Assembly: GCA_035641315.1 (NCBI GenBank)
Contig: DASQUK010000244.1
Location: forward strand, 1-64,000
DNA length: 64,000 nt
DNA from: DASQUK01 sp035641315
GTDB taxonomy: Bacteria; Actinomycetota; Acidimicrobiia; Acidimicrobiales; VFJN01
Direction of reading: 5' to 3'
Part shown: positions 50,881-59,079 of the stretch, piece after piece
How positions within the stretch are numbered: the first letter of the stretch is position 1
Layout: every line of letters begins with the position of its first letter
The notes under the pieces: generated by a model
The model's database searches: none
What the model was told of the DNA's origin: nothing
What the model saw: the letters and a program-made list of their open reading frames with translations, nothing else
Translations under genes and position numbers: made by a program

Positions 50881-52908
50881 ATCAGCATGGCCGCGGCACC
50901 GGCCGCACCGACGGCCGCCGCTCCCCGCCAGGCGGGGCCGACCATGGAGCTTGTCGAGCAGACGAGCTGGGTGCATGCCGGCGACGAGTTCCGGGTGAGC
51001 GTGCGGGTCGGCGGCGCGCCGGCGGGGGCCGGCCTGCAGATGGTGGTCCACGATCGTCTCGTGTCGCGATCAGATTTCCAGCAGACGCTCGACGGTGAGC
51101 TGGGCGACACGGAGCTGACGCTCGATCCGCGGCCATTGAGCGAGCTGGGCCCGGCAGCCGGTCCGTTCACCACCGGGTTCGTCGTCGGGGATCAAGGTCA
51201 GGGCCTCGGTGGCCGCGGCGTGTACCCGGTCGAGGTGCGCCTGGTCGACACGCAGGGCACGGAGCTGGCCAACCTCGTCACCTATCTCCCGTACCTCCAC
51301 GAACCGAACGAGGAACCCTCGTACACGCCGCTATCGGTCGCGGTGGTGCTCGATGTCAGCGGGCCGCCCGCCCTCCAGCCCGACGGCGACGTCCGGGTCG
51401 CGTCCAGGACCATCGACCGGGCCCGCGAGCGGGCAGATGTGTTGGCCGCCACGCCTGATGTGCCCCTCACGCTCGCCCCGCAACCCGAGACGCTCGACGG
51501 GCTCGCGGACAGCGGTGGTACGGGCGCGGCGACGGTGCAGGCCCTGGTCGATGCCAGCGGCGAGCGACCGGTGCTGGCCCGCCCCTACACGGACGTAGAC
51601 CTGACGACGCTCCGCCACAGCGGGCTGGTGAGCGAGGCCGACGACCAGATCGGGGCCGGAGCCACAGCGGTGCGCAACCGGTTCCGGCGTGAGCCGTCGG
51701 CAGGCATCTGGCTGTCCGGACCTACGCTGGGGAACGACGCCGCAGAGCAGGCTGTGGACCTCGGCATCGACCGCGCCCTGCTGCCCTCCAGCGCCGTCGA
51801 GGATGACGACTCGGGCTCACAGGCGGGCGCAGTGCCCGACGCACCCGTCGCCGTCACCAACGAGCTTGTCGCGATGGTCAGCGATCCGGAGCTGGCCGAA
51901 CACCTGACCGCGGAGGACGGCGTCATCGACGCCCAGCGGTTCCTCGCCGAGCTGGCGATCATGTGGTTCGAGCGGCCCTCCACGCCCCGAGCGGTCGCGG
52001 TCTACATCCCCGGCGACGACCCGATCGACCCCCAGACCGTCGCTCGCGCGCTCAACGGGCTGACGGATGGCCAAACGGTGCAAGCGGTGCCGCTCGATCA
52101 GGTCTTCGACGTGCCGCCCGATCCGGACGGGCCCACCACCGTCGATCTCAGCGCCCACGAGATCGACGACGACCTCGACGCCATCGCCGGCCCGCTGCGC
52201 GAGGCCCGCCGCGGCGTGGTTGGCGTCGCCGGCACCCTGGCCGCAGACGGTCGCTCCCTCGAGCGGTCGCTGCTGCTCGCCACCGGCACCGCCACGCCCG
52301 ACCACCAGCGCGCCGCCTTCGTCGAGCGTGTCACCGGCGAGCTGGACTCGTTGGAGGGTGCCGTCGTTCTGCCCGACGCGTTCCGCATCACCCTCACCTC
52401 CCGCACGAGCACCGTCCCCGTCAACATCATCAACAACCTCGACCGACCGCTCCGGGTGCGGATCGAGTTCGACAGCGCGCAGCTCGACTTCCTCGACGGC
52501 GACTTCATCACCCAGGACCTCCCGCCGGGTGCCACGCGGCTGGACGTGCGTGTGCGCGCCCTGACCTCGGGCGCGTTCACCATGGGCATCACCGTGCTGA
52601 CCCCGGACAGCTCCCTCGAGCTCGACCAGACCACGTTCGACATCCGCTCGACGGCTGTGACCGGGGTGGGCTTGGTGCTCTCCGTCGGCGCCGGCCTGTT
52701 CCTCGCCGTGTGGTGGGCCCGTCACTGGCGCAACTCCCGCCGCTCGCGTCACCTGATGCCGGCGGGCGAGCCGCCGACGGTGCCCGCAGGTGGCGTCGTG
52801 ACGGTGGGCGACGGGTCGGAGACGGCCGTCGGCCCCTCCCGCCAGGACGACGACACCGGCGACTACCGCCCCGCGCACATGGCGGGCAGTCGGCCCCGCC
52901 GGGACTGA
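50842..52908 (+). CDS. DUF6049 family secreted membrane-anchored protein (Rv3909-like)
   Basis: About 688 residues. A signal-peptide-like N-terminus (VAILVAISMAAAPAAPTAAA) starts best from a TTG at 50842; an ATG at 50887 would cut into the signal. The extracellular part has a beta-rich N-terminal domain and a polysaccharide-deacetylase/amidohydrolase-like central region, and it ends with a transmembrane helix near 610-630 (GVGLVLSVGAGLFLAVWWARHW) and a short cytoplasmic tail. Its position before a MviN-type kinase and sigM matches mycobacterial Rv3909. The function of the family is unknown, probably linked to cell-wall export. Confidence 0.78.
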   Translation: MASACGRVAILVAISMAAAPAAPTAAAPRQAGPTMELVEQTSWVHAGDEFRVSVRVGGAPAGAGLQMVVHDRLVSRSDFQQTLDGELGDTELTLDPRPLSELGPAAGPFTTGFVVGDQGQGLGGRGVYPVEVRLVDTQGTELANLVTYLPYLHEPNEEPSYTPLSVAVVLDVSGPPALQPDGDVRVASRTIDRARERADVLAATPDVPLTLAPQPETLDGLADSGGTGAATVQALVDASGERPVLARPYTDVDLTTLRHSGLVSEADDQIGAGATAVRNRFRREPSAGIWLSGPTLGNDAAEQAVDLGIDRALLPSSAVEDDDSGSQAGAVPDAPVAVTNELVAMVSDPELAEHLTAEDGVIDAQRFLAELAIMWFERPSTPRAVAVYIPGDDPIDPQTVARALNGLTDGQTVQAVPLDQVFDVPPDPDGPTTVDLSAHEIDDDLDAIAGPLREARRGVVGVAGTLAADGRSLERSLLLATGTATPDHQRAAFVERVTGELDSLEGAVVLPDAFRITLTSRTSTVPVNIINNLDRPLRVRIEFDSAQLDFLDGDFITQDLPPGATRLDVRVRALTSGAFTMGITVLTPDSSLELDQTTFDIRSTAVTGVGLVLSVGAGLFLAVWWARHWRNSRRSRHLMPAGEPPTVPAGGVVTVGDGSETAVGPSRQDDDTGDYRPAHMAGSRPRRD

Positions 52909-52954
52909 CGCGACCGCCTGCCGGCGACGGTCCTGCGTATTAGGGTCGCCGGCC

Positions 52955-53794
52955 ATGCCAGTTCGTATCGTCACCGACTCTGCCGCCGATCTCGACGCCG
53001 CCGAGTCGAAGGAGCTCGGGGTCGAGGTCGTGCCGCTGTCGATCCGCTTCGGGTCCACCGAGTACACCGACGGCGTCGACCTGTCCGTCGAGCAGTTCTA
53101 CGACAAGCTGTCCTCCTCGCAGGAGCTGCCCGAAACGGCGGCACCGTCGCCGGGAGCGTTCGAGGCAGCGTTCCGGCGCCAGGCCGAAGCCGGCGCCGAC
53201 GCCGTGGTCTGCATCAACCTGTCGTCGGGCCTGTCGGCCACGATGCAGGCCGCCCAGAACGGTGCCAAGGCGCTCGAGGGCGAGCTCGACGTGCGCGTCG
53301 TCGACTCCCGCTCCATCACGTCGGGGCTCGGATCGCAGGTGCGCCGGGCCGCCCAGGCCGCCGCAGGCGGGGCCGACGCCGATGCGGTCGAGTCCCTGGT
53401 CCGTGGCCTGAGCAGCCGCACCCATGTCATCGGGGCGCTCGACACCCTCGACAACCTCCGCAAGGGTGGCCGCATCGGTGGCGCCCAGGCCGCGCTCGGC
53501 TCGCTACTGGCCATCAAGCCGCTACTGGACATCTCCACCGGCGAGGTGGAGGAGGCCGGGCGAGCCCGCACCCGCCGCAAGGCGCTGCACGCCCTGCGCG
53601 ACAAGGTGTTCGAGCGCACCGCCGTGGAGGACCTGACCCTGGCCCACGGCATGGCCCCCGACCTCGACGAGATGCGCGAGCTGCTGAGCCCGCGCTACCC
53701 GGCCGACCAGATCCGGGTGACGACGATCGGCGCGACCATCGGCACCCACGCCGGACCCCGGGTGATGGGCGTCACCTGGATCGATCCCGGCTGA
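52955..53794 (+). CDS. degV: DegV family fatty-acid-binding protein
   Basis: 279 residues with the two-domain DegV fold: VRIVTDSAADLDAAE at the start, TAAPSPGAFEAAF (lipid-contacting TSxPS-like region), CINLSSGLSATMQAAQ, VVDSRSITSGLG, LDNLRKGGRIGGAQA and IGTHAGPRVMGVTW at the end. DegV/FakB proteins present fatty acids to a FakA-type kinase; no fakA is in the window. It lies between DUF6049 and the MviN-like kinase, the place where murJ would be expected. The stop codon is within a structured repeat. Confidence 0.93.
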   Translation: MPVRIVTDSAADLDAAESKELGVEVVPLSIRFGSTEYTDGVDLSVEQFYDKLSSSQELPETAAPSPGAFEAAFRRQAEAGADAVVCINLSSGLSATMQAAQNGAKALEGELDVRVVDSRSITSGLGSQVRRAAQAAAGGADADAVESLVRGLSSRTHVIGALDTLDNLRKGGRIGGAQAALGSLLAIKPLLDISTGEVEEAGRARTRRKALHALRDKVFERTAVEDLTLAHGMAPDLDEMRELLSPRYPADQIRVTTIGATIGTHAGPRVMGVTWIDPG

Positions 53795-53862
53795 AGCCGA
53801 GCCGAAGGCGAGGCTGTGGCCCGAGCGGCCCGGTGCGAAGCACCAAGAGCGGGAAGCATGTT
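53791..53862. repeat. Structured repeat with GAA-loop hairpin downstream of degV
   Basis: Starts in the degV stop codon: CTGAAGCCGAGCCGAAGGCGAGG, GGCCCGAGCGGCCCG, hairpin GGTGC-GAA-GCACC (53832-53844), AAGAGCGGGAAGCA. Compare 11729-11798, in which the stem is GCAGC/GCTGC. Confidence 0.7.
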
Positions 53863-53951
53863 TGGGAGTTGCCCTGTGCGCCCCGTGAAGGCCGTCCAGG
53901 CGTCAGGCTGACGCGGCGTCAGGCCAGCACCTTGACTACGGTGGGCGCACC

Positions 53952-55580
53952 GTGGCAGTGACGCCTCCTCCCCCGACCGGCCCGTCGCCCGCCGCCGGCC
54001 TGGCGGCTGGCGCGCTCCTGGGCGGCCGCTATCGGCTCGAGGAGCAGCTGGCGTCGGGCGGCATGGCGCAGGTGTGGCTGGGCACCGACGACGTGCTGCG
54101 CCGGGCCATCGCCGTCAAGATCCTCCACCAACACCTCGCCGATGACGAGACGTTCGTCGCCCGGTTCCGCCACGAGGCCATCGCCGTCGCCCGCCTGTCG
54201 CACCCGGCCATCGTCAACGTCTACGACACGTGCAGCGACGACGGCATCGAGGCCATCGTCATGGAGCTCGTGCGCGGCCGTACGCTGCGCCAACGCCTCG
54301 ACGACGGGCCCATCGATCCCTGGGTCGCCGCCAACATCGCCGCCCAGGTGTGCGGCGCTCTGGCGGTCGCACACGCCGCCGGGCTGGTCCACCGGGACAT
54401 CAAGCCGGCCAACATCCTGCTGTCCGAGGACGGCCGGGTGAAGGTGGGCGACTTCGGGATCGCCAAGGCGGCCGAGTCCGCCGACCTCACCCAGGAGGGC
54501 TCGTTCCTGGGGACGGCCAAGTACCTCGCGCCGGAGCAGGTCGAAGCGGGACCGGTCGACGGCCGGACCGACCTCTACAGCCTGGGGGTCGTGCTCTACG
54601 AGATGCTGTGTGGGCGGGTGCCGTTCGAGGGCGACACGTCGTCGGCCACGGCCCTGGCCCGGCTGCACAGCGATCCCCCGAGGCTCCGCCTGGTGAAACC
54701 GGGCATCCCCCGTGAGCTCGAGTCGATCACGATGCGGCTGCTCGCCCGGTCGCCCGACGACCGATACCGCACCGCCACCGATGTGCGCGCTGCGCTGCTC
54801 GGCGCGGGCGCGGACGACCGTCCCACCACCGGCGATCCCACCATCACGCAGGCGGGATCCGACGCAGCCGGTGCCGGTGCCGCCACCACCGGCATCGTCG
54901 ACCGCCTGCCTCCGCCGCCCGGTGCGGTGCCGGCGCCCCCAGGCGCGCCGGGTGCCCCGGGCCAGACTCCGCCGGTGCGCTTCGCGGAGAGCGAGCGCCG
55001 CTGGCTCGTGCCGACGCTGCTGGTGGTGTTGCTGGCGGTGGCGCTGGGCGTGGCCGGGCTGCTCATCCAGGGATCGGGCACCGACCTGTTCGGCGATCCC
55101 GACGACGGAACGGACCCGGCGGACGCGCTCCCGCCGGCCAACGAGCAGGTCCTAATCGCCCGCACGATCGACTTCGACCCGGCGGGCGGGGACGGCGAGC
55201 ACGCCGAGGAGGCGGCCGCCGGCGACGCCATCGACGGCGACGCGGGCACCTCGTGGAGCACCGAGGACTACAACACGCCGGACTGGGGAGGCCTCGGCAA
55301 GCCGGGAGTCGGCCTGATCCTCGAGCTCGACCAGCCGTCCGAGCTTCACGCCCTGCAGTTCGATACACCATCGGTGGGCTGGCAGGCCGAGGTCTACGTC
55401 GCCGACAGCACTCCCGACACGCTCGACGGTTGGGGCGAGCCGGTCGCCACGTTCCAGGAGAACGGCAGCGGCACCCGCACGGTGGAGCTCGACGAGAGCG
55501 GCGCCTCCGTGCTGCTGTGGTTCACGCGCGCCGGCGACGACGGGCAGGTCACGGTCACCGAAGTGCGGCTCCAGCGCTGA
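53952..55580 (+). CDS. Membrane Ser/Thr kinase with MviN-type extracellular domain
   Basis: 542 residues from the GTG at 53952. The kinase domain (about 25-285) is complete: glycine loop LASGGMAQVW, K56, H147-R-D149, D167-FG169 and an activation loop ending APEQ. A Pro/Ala/Gly linker precedes one transmembrane helix (about 355-378). The extracellular ~150 residues (IDGDAGTSWSTEDYNTPDW, KPGVGLILELDQPSELHAL) resemble the discoidin-like C-terminal domain of mycobacterial MviN (Rv3910). In Mycobacterium this half is a pseudokinase fused to the MurJ flippase; here it stands alone with catalytic residues present. Confidence 0.9.
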   Translation: MAVTPPPPTGPSPAAGLAAGALLGGRYRLEEQLASGGMAQVWLGTDDVLRRAIAVKILHQHLADDETFVARFRHEAIAVARLSHPAIVNVYDTCSDDGIEAIVMELVRGRTLRQRLDDGPIDPWVAANIAAQVCGALAVAHAAGLVHRDIKPANILLSEDGRVKVGDFGIAKAAESADLTQEGSFLGTAKYLAPEQVEAGPVDGRTDLYSLGVVLYEMLCGRVPFEGDTSSATALARLHSDPPRLRLVKPGIPRELESITMRLLARSPDDRYRTATDVRAALLGAGADDRPTTGDPTITQAGSDAAGAGAATTGIVDRLPPPPGAVPAPPGAPGAPGQTPPVRFAESERRWLVPTLLVVLLAVALGVAGLLIQGSGTDLFGDPDDGTDPADALPPANEQVLIARTIDFDPAGGDGEHAEEAAAGDAIDGDAGTSWSTEDYNTPDWGGLGKPGVGLILELDQPSELHALQFDTPSVGWQAEVYVADSTPDTLDGWGEPVATFQENGSGTRTVELDESGASVLLWFTRAGDDGQVTVTEVRLQR

Positions 55581-55634
55581 TCTACTGTTCCCAGCATCGC
55601 CCGAGACGCTTCCGACGCCGACGACCGCTCGCTC

Positions 55635-56201
55635 GTGGCGGCCGCGCAAGCCGGTGACCGCGACGCCCTCGACGCCCTGCTGCGACGCCATCACGATCGC
55701 CTGGGGGCCCTTTGCCGGCGGTTGACCGGCAACCACGCCGACGCCGAGGACGCGCTGCAGGACACGCTGATCGCCATCGCCCGCAGCATCCGCCGCTACG
55801 ACGGCCGGGCCGCGTTCACGACGTGGTCGTACCGCGTGGCAACCAACGCCTCCCTCGACGAGCTGCGGCGCCGGCGCCGGCGTCCCCTCCCCGAGGCGCC
55901 CGACGCCGTCGCGGTCGGTCCGCTGGCGGACGGCCCCGGTGTCGGCGCCGCTGTGCCCTCCGCCGCCACCGCGGTGGAGGACAGGTTGGACATCGACGCC
56001 GCGCTCGCCCGCCTGCCCCAAGACTTCCGCGCCGCCGTCGTCCTGCGGGACCTGTGCGACCTCGACTACGCCGAGATCGGCCGGGTCCTCGGCATCCCGC
56101 CCGGGACCGTGAGGTCGCGCATCGCCCGGGGGCGTGCGCAGCTGGCCGACCTGCTCGGGAACCCGGCCGACGCCCCCGATCGTCCAAGCACGAGACCATG
56201 A
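55635..56201 (+). CDS. sigM: ECF-family sigma factor (SigM-like)
   Basis: 188 residues. Region 2 (RRHHDRLGALCRRLTGNHADAEDALQDTLIAIARSIRRYDGRAAF, TTWSYRVATNASLDELRRR) and region 4 (LARLPQDFRAAVVLRDLCDLDYAEIGRVLGIPPGTVRSRIARGRAQL) are clear. The position before an anti-sigma gene, trxB and trxA matches mycobacterial sigM. The only ordinary start is GTG 55635, without a ribosome-binding site; the 18 codons between the kinase stop and this GTG read like sigma sequence (DADDRSLV), so a non-standard start such as ATC or a lost start is possible. Confidence 0.9.
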   Translation: MAAAQAGDRDALDALLRRHHDRLGALCRRLTGNHADAEDALQDTLIAIARSIRRYDGRAAFTTWSYRVATNASLDELRRRRRRPLPEAPDAVAVGPLADGPGVGAAVPSAATAVEDRLDIDAALARLPQDFRAAVVLRDLCDLDYAEIGRVLGIPPGTVRSRIARGRAQLADLLGNPADAPDRPSTRP

Positions 56202-57085
56202 CCACCCCCCGCGACCCCGACGAGCTGGCGTCTGCGCTGCTCGACGGCCTCCTGTCCGACGACGAGGCGGCCGCGGCCCGCCGCGACCCCGCTGTCGTGG
56301 CCCGGCTGGCCGAGCTGGCGGCGGTCCGCGAGGCGGTGGGCACGCCTCCCCCACCGCCCGACCCGGCATCCCGCGAGCGGAGCCTCGCTGCGGCGCTGGC
56401 CGCCTTCGACGCCGCCGACGGAGGCGAGACGGACGACCCGGCGGCGGCGGTCGCTCCGATGACCCGGACGAGGGCGGCGCGCTCCGCTGACACCTCATGG
56501 CGTGCCTCCGATCCAGGCCGCCGTGGCCGCTGGCTCACGGCTGCCGCGGTGATCCTCGTCGTGGTCGGTCTCGGGTTCCTTGCCCGCGACTTGGGGTCCG
56601 ACGGCGACAGCGACGATTCCGCGGGCGGATCGGCGGTGGAAGAGACCTCGAACGAAGCTGGATCCGCCGCCAGCGGCGACAGCAGTGAGGGCGAGGACAC
56701 AGGCGGCGGCCAGGCAGAGGAAGCCTCGGAGGCCGTCGACCTGGGTGACGTCGGATCGCCGGACGCGCTGGCCGACCGGGCCCGCGCTTCGCTGCCCGAG
56801 GACTCGGACGGCGCCGAGGCGGAGCAGTCCGGCGACGACGCCCCGGCAGAGGCTGACCAGGGGTCGGCTGTGGACGAAGATTTCGCCCGGGCATGCGAAC
56901 CCGGCGGCGATCCGGCAAATGGGGGCGCGTTCGCGCCGGTGGCCGGCACCGTGGTGCTCCAAGGACGCGCGTCCCTCGACGGCCAGCCGGTCGACGTCTG
57001 GGTGGTCGACGTGGGGGGCGCACAGAGGCTCGTCGCCGTGGCCGCCGACTGCACGGTGGTCGTCGACCAGCCGCTCGAGAACTGA
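56198..57085 (+). CDS. Probable membrane anti-sigma factor of the SigM-like sigma
   Basis: 295 residues, beginning in an ATGA overlap with the sigma gene. The N-terminal ~65 residues (DPDELASALLDGLLSDDEAAAARRDPAVVARLAELAAVREAV) resemble an anti-sigma helical region but lack the zinc-binding HxxxCxxC. One transmembrane helix follows (about 106-126, WLTAAAVILVVVGLGFLA), then a long acidic, Ser/Gly/Glu-rich linker and a small extracellular domain with two cysteines (FARACEPGGDP, AADCTVVV). The role is inferred from position and topology, as for mycobacterial RsmA. Confidence 0.75.
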   Translation: MTTPRDPDELASALLDGLLSDDEAAAARRDPAVVARLAELAAVREAVGTPPPPPDPASRERSLAAALAAFDAADGGETDDPAAAVAPMTRTRAARSADTSWRASDPGRRGRWLTAAAVILVVVGLGFLARDLGSDGDSDDSAGGSAVEETSNEAGSAASGDSSEGEDTGGGQAEEASEAVDLGDVGSPDALADRARASLPEDSDGAEAEQSGDDAPAEADQGSAVDEDFARACEPGGDPANGGAFAPVAGTVVLQGRASLDGQPVDVWVVDVGGAQRLVAVAADCTVVVDQPLEN

Positions 57086-57128
57086 TAGTTCGCCGATCAC
57101 GGCGGGGACCCGCAACTAGGCTGCCGGC

Positions 57129-57515
57129 ATGGCTCAGGTCGGCTCATCTGTCCCGCGCAATCGAGACGCCACCACCCCGGCCCCACCGTCGGGGGACTGG
57201 GCTGCGCAGGCCGCCGACACCATCGAGCGGGTGGTCGGAGGCGTCCGAGACAAGACCACCGGGCCGGCGCTCACGGTGGCCCGGGGCGTGGTGTACGGCA
57301 GCTTCGCGCTGCTCGTGGGTCTGGCGGCGTTGGTGCTGGGCACGATCGCCGCCGTCCGCCTCGTCGACAACTACCTGCCCGACGCCGTCTTCGGTGAGGA
57401 CCACACCTGGGCGGCCCACCTCATCATCGGGCTTGCGTTCGTGATCGCCGGCTCGGTGCTGTGGATCCGCCGCCACGGATCGGGAGCGGAAGATCGGCCC
57501 GCCCAAGTGCGTTGA
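57129..57515 (+). CDS. Small membrane protein of unknown function
   Basis: 128 residues with two transmembrane helices, VVYGSFALLVGLAALVLGTIAAV (about 54-76) and AHLIIGLAFVIAGSVLWI (about 95-112), and an N-terminal soluble segment with a helix DWAAQAADTIERVVGGVRDKT. No family recognised with confidence. It sits between the anti-sigma gene and trxB on the same strand, probably in the same operon. Confidence 0.7.
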   Translation: MAQVGSSVPRNRDATTPAPPSGDWAAQAADTIERVVGGVRDKTTGPALTVARGVVYGSFALLVGLAALVLGTIAAVRLVDNYLPDAVFGEDHTWAAHLIIGLAFVIAGSVLWIRRHGSGAEDRPAQVR

Positions 57516-57563
57516 GGGAGCGGAGGCTCACTCTCGAGCCGCCATGACGCATCCAGAGGACAC

Positions 57564-58529
57564 ATGAGCAGCCGCAAGGTCATCGTCATCGGATCCGGTC
57601 CCGCGGGTCTGACCGCCGCCATCTACGCAGCACGCGCCAACCTCGAGCCCTTGGTGCTCGAGGGCGAACCGTCGTCCACCAGCGACCAGCCCGGTGGACA
57701 GCTGATGATGACCACCGAGGTCGAGAACTATCCCGGCTTCCCCGAGGGGATCATGGGCCCCGAGCTCATGACCCGGTTCCGGGAGCAGGCGGTGCGGTTC
57801 GGGGCCGACATCCGCACCGAGAAGGCGTCGCGGGTCGACCTGTCGGCCCGCCCCTTCGGCGTGTGGGTCGGCGACCCCGACGCGGCCGAGCCCACGTACC
57901 AGGCCCACGCGCTCATCATCTCGACTGGCGCCCAATCGCTGATGCTGGGTCTCGACCGTGAGGCCGAGCTCGTGGGCCATGGCCTCTCGACGTGCGCCAC
58001 CTGCGACGGCTTCTTCTTCCGCGACCACGACATCGCCGTGGTGGGCGGGGGAGACTCGGCCATGGAGGAGGCCATCTTCCTCACCAAGTTCGCCCGCTCG
58101 GTCACCATCGTTCACCGCCGGGACGAGTTGCGGGCCTCCAAGATCATGCAGGAACGTGCGTTCGCCAACCCGAAGATCCGCTTCCTGTGGAACCACGTGG
58201 TCGACGGCATCGACGGCGACGCCAAGCTGTCCGGGATCACGGTGCGCAACGTGCTCACCGACGAGGTCACCCCGCTGGCGGTGACGGGGCTCTTCGTGGC
58301 CATCGGCCACAAGCCCAACACCGACCTGTTCAAGGGCCAGCTCGAGATGGAGGAGTCGGGTTACCTGCTGACGGGCCTGGGCAGAGGGGTCAGCTCGACC
58401 AATGTCGAGGGCGTGTTCGCCTGCGGCGACGTGCAGGACCACGTGTACCGCCAGGCCGTCACGGCCGCCGGGTCGGGTTGCGAGGCGGCCATCGACGCGG
58501 AGCGCTGGCTCGAGGCCCAGGGTCACTGA
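57564..58529 (+). CDS. trxB: Thioredoxin reductase
   Basis: FAD/NADPH enzyme that reduces thioredoxin. 321 residues: FAD motif GSGPAGLTAA (10-19), redox-active C144-ATC147 in STCATCDGFFF, NADPH motif VVGGGDSAMEEAIFL, and the second FAD motif GVFACGDVQDHVYRQAVTAAGSGC near the end. The ATG follows an AGAGGA site. It precedes trxA with a 103-base gap containing no gene, as in the mycobacterial trxB2-trxC locus. Confidence 0.96.
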   Translation: MSSRKVIVIGSGPAGLTAAIYAARANLEPLVLEGEPSSTSDQPGGQLMMTTEVENYPGFPEGIMGPELMTRFREQAVRFGADIRTEKASRVDLSARPFGVWVGDPDAAEPTYQAHALIISTGAQSLMLGLDREAELVGHGLSTCATCDGFFFRDHDIAVVGGGDSAMEEAIFLTKFARSVTIVHRRDELRASKIMQERAFANPKIRFLWNHVVDGIDGDAKLSGITVRNVLTDEVTPLAVTGLFVAIGHKPNTDLFKGQLEMEESGYLLTGLGRGVSSTNVEGVFACGDVQDHVYRQAVTAAGSGCEAAIDAERWLEAQGH

Positions 58530-58632
58530 GGCTGGTCGCAGGAACGGGGCTGGGAACAACGCCGACTGCATCGCTGTTCAGCTTCGTGGTTCTTGGTTTA
58601 ACTCAAGTCATACAGAGGAAGGTCACCCAAAC

Positions 58633-58962
58633 ATGGTTGAAGGCATCACCACCCTGACCGACGCCACGTTCGACGAGACGATCGGCGCCGCGGCCGAACC
58701 GGTGGTCGTCGACTTCTGGGCCGAGTGGTGCGGACCTTGCAAGATGATCGCCCCGATCCTGGACGAGATCGCCGGCGAGCATGCGGGCAAGCTCAGCGTC
58801 GCCAAGCTGAACGTCGACGAGAATCCGGACGTCGCCCGCCGCTACGACGTCATGAGCATCCCCACGCTCATCGTCTTCAAGGACGGCGCGCCGCAGAAGC
58901 GCCTCGTGGGGGCCAAGGGTAAGGGTCAGCTGTTGGCTGAGCTCGGCGAGTTCCTGCCCTGA
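58633..58962 (+). CDS. trxA: Thioredoxin
   Basis: 109 residues with the active site W32-CGPC36 and the typical AKLNVDENPDVARRYDVMSIPTLIVFKDG stretch containing the cis-proline. The AGGAAGG site is ten bases before the ATG at 58633. It is followed by two strong stem-loops. Confidence 0.97.
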   Translation: MVEGITTLTDATFDETIGAAAEPVVVDFWAEWCGPCKMIAPILDEIAGEHAGKLSVAKLNVDENPDVARRYDVMSIPTLIVFKDGAPQKRLVGAKGKGQLLAELGEFLP

Positions 58963-58979
58963 ACCTTCACCACAGACGT

Positions 58980-59010
58980 AATCCACAACCTGTGTGCAAG
59001 GTTGTGGATT
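58980..59010. terminator. First stem-loop between trxA and parB
   Basis: Perfect 12-base-pair stem AATCCACAACCT / AGGTTGTGGATT with a seven-base loop, between convergent genes. Confidence 0.8.
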
Positions 59011-59017
59011 GACTCGA

Positions 59018-59052
59018 CCCCAACTTGAGGACCTCCAACCCTCAGGTTGGGG
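59018..59052. terminator. Second stem-loop between trxA and parB
   Basis: A 13-base-pair stem CCCCAACTTGAGG / CCTCAGGTTGGGG (one U-G pair) with a nine-base loop, followed on the plus strand by a T-containing tail. Together with 58980-59010 it separates the two converging transcripts. Confidence 0.8.
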
Positions 59053-59079
59053 TTAAGCGGTTTTCGGTGCCTGTACTTG

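Noticed and set aside
58975..59012. DnaA-box-like sequences (AATCCACA and TGTGGATT) that could hint at an origin.
   Set aside because: They are simply the two arms of one terminator hairpin between convergent genes; no cluster of boxes or AT-rich unwinding element is present.
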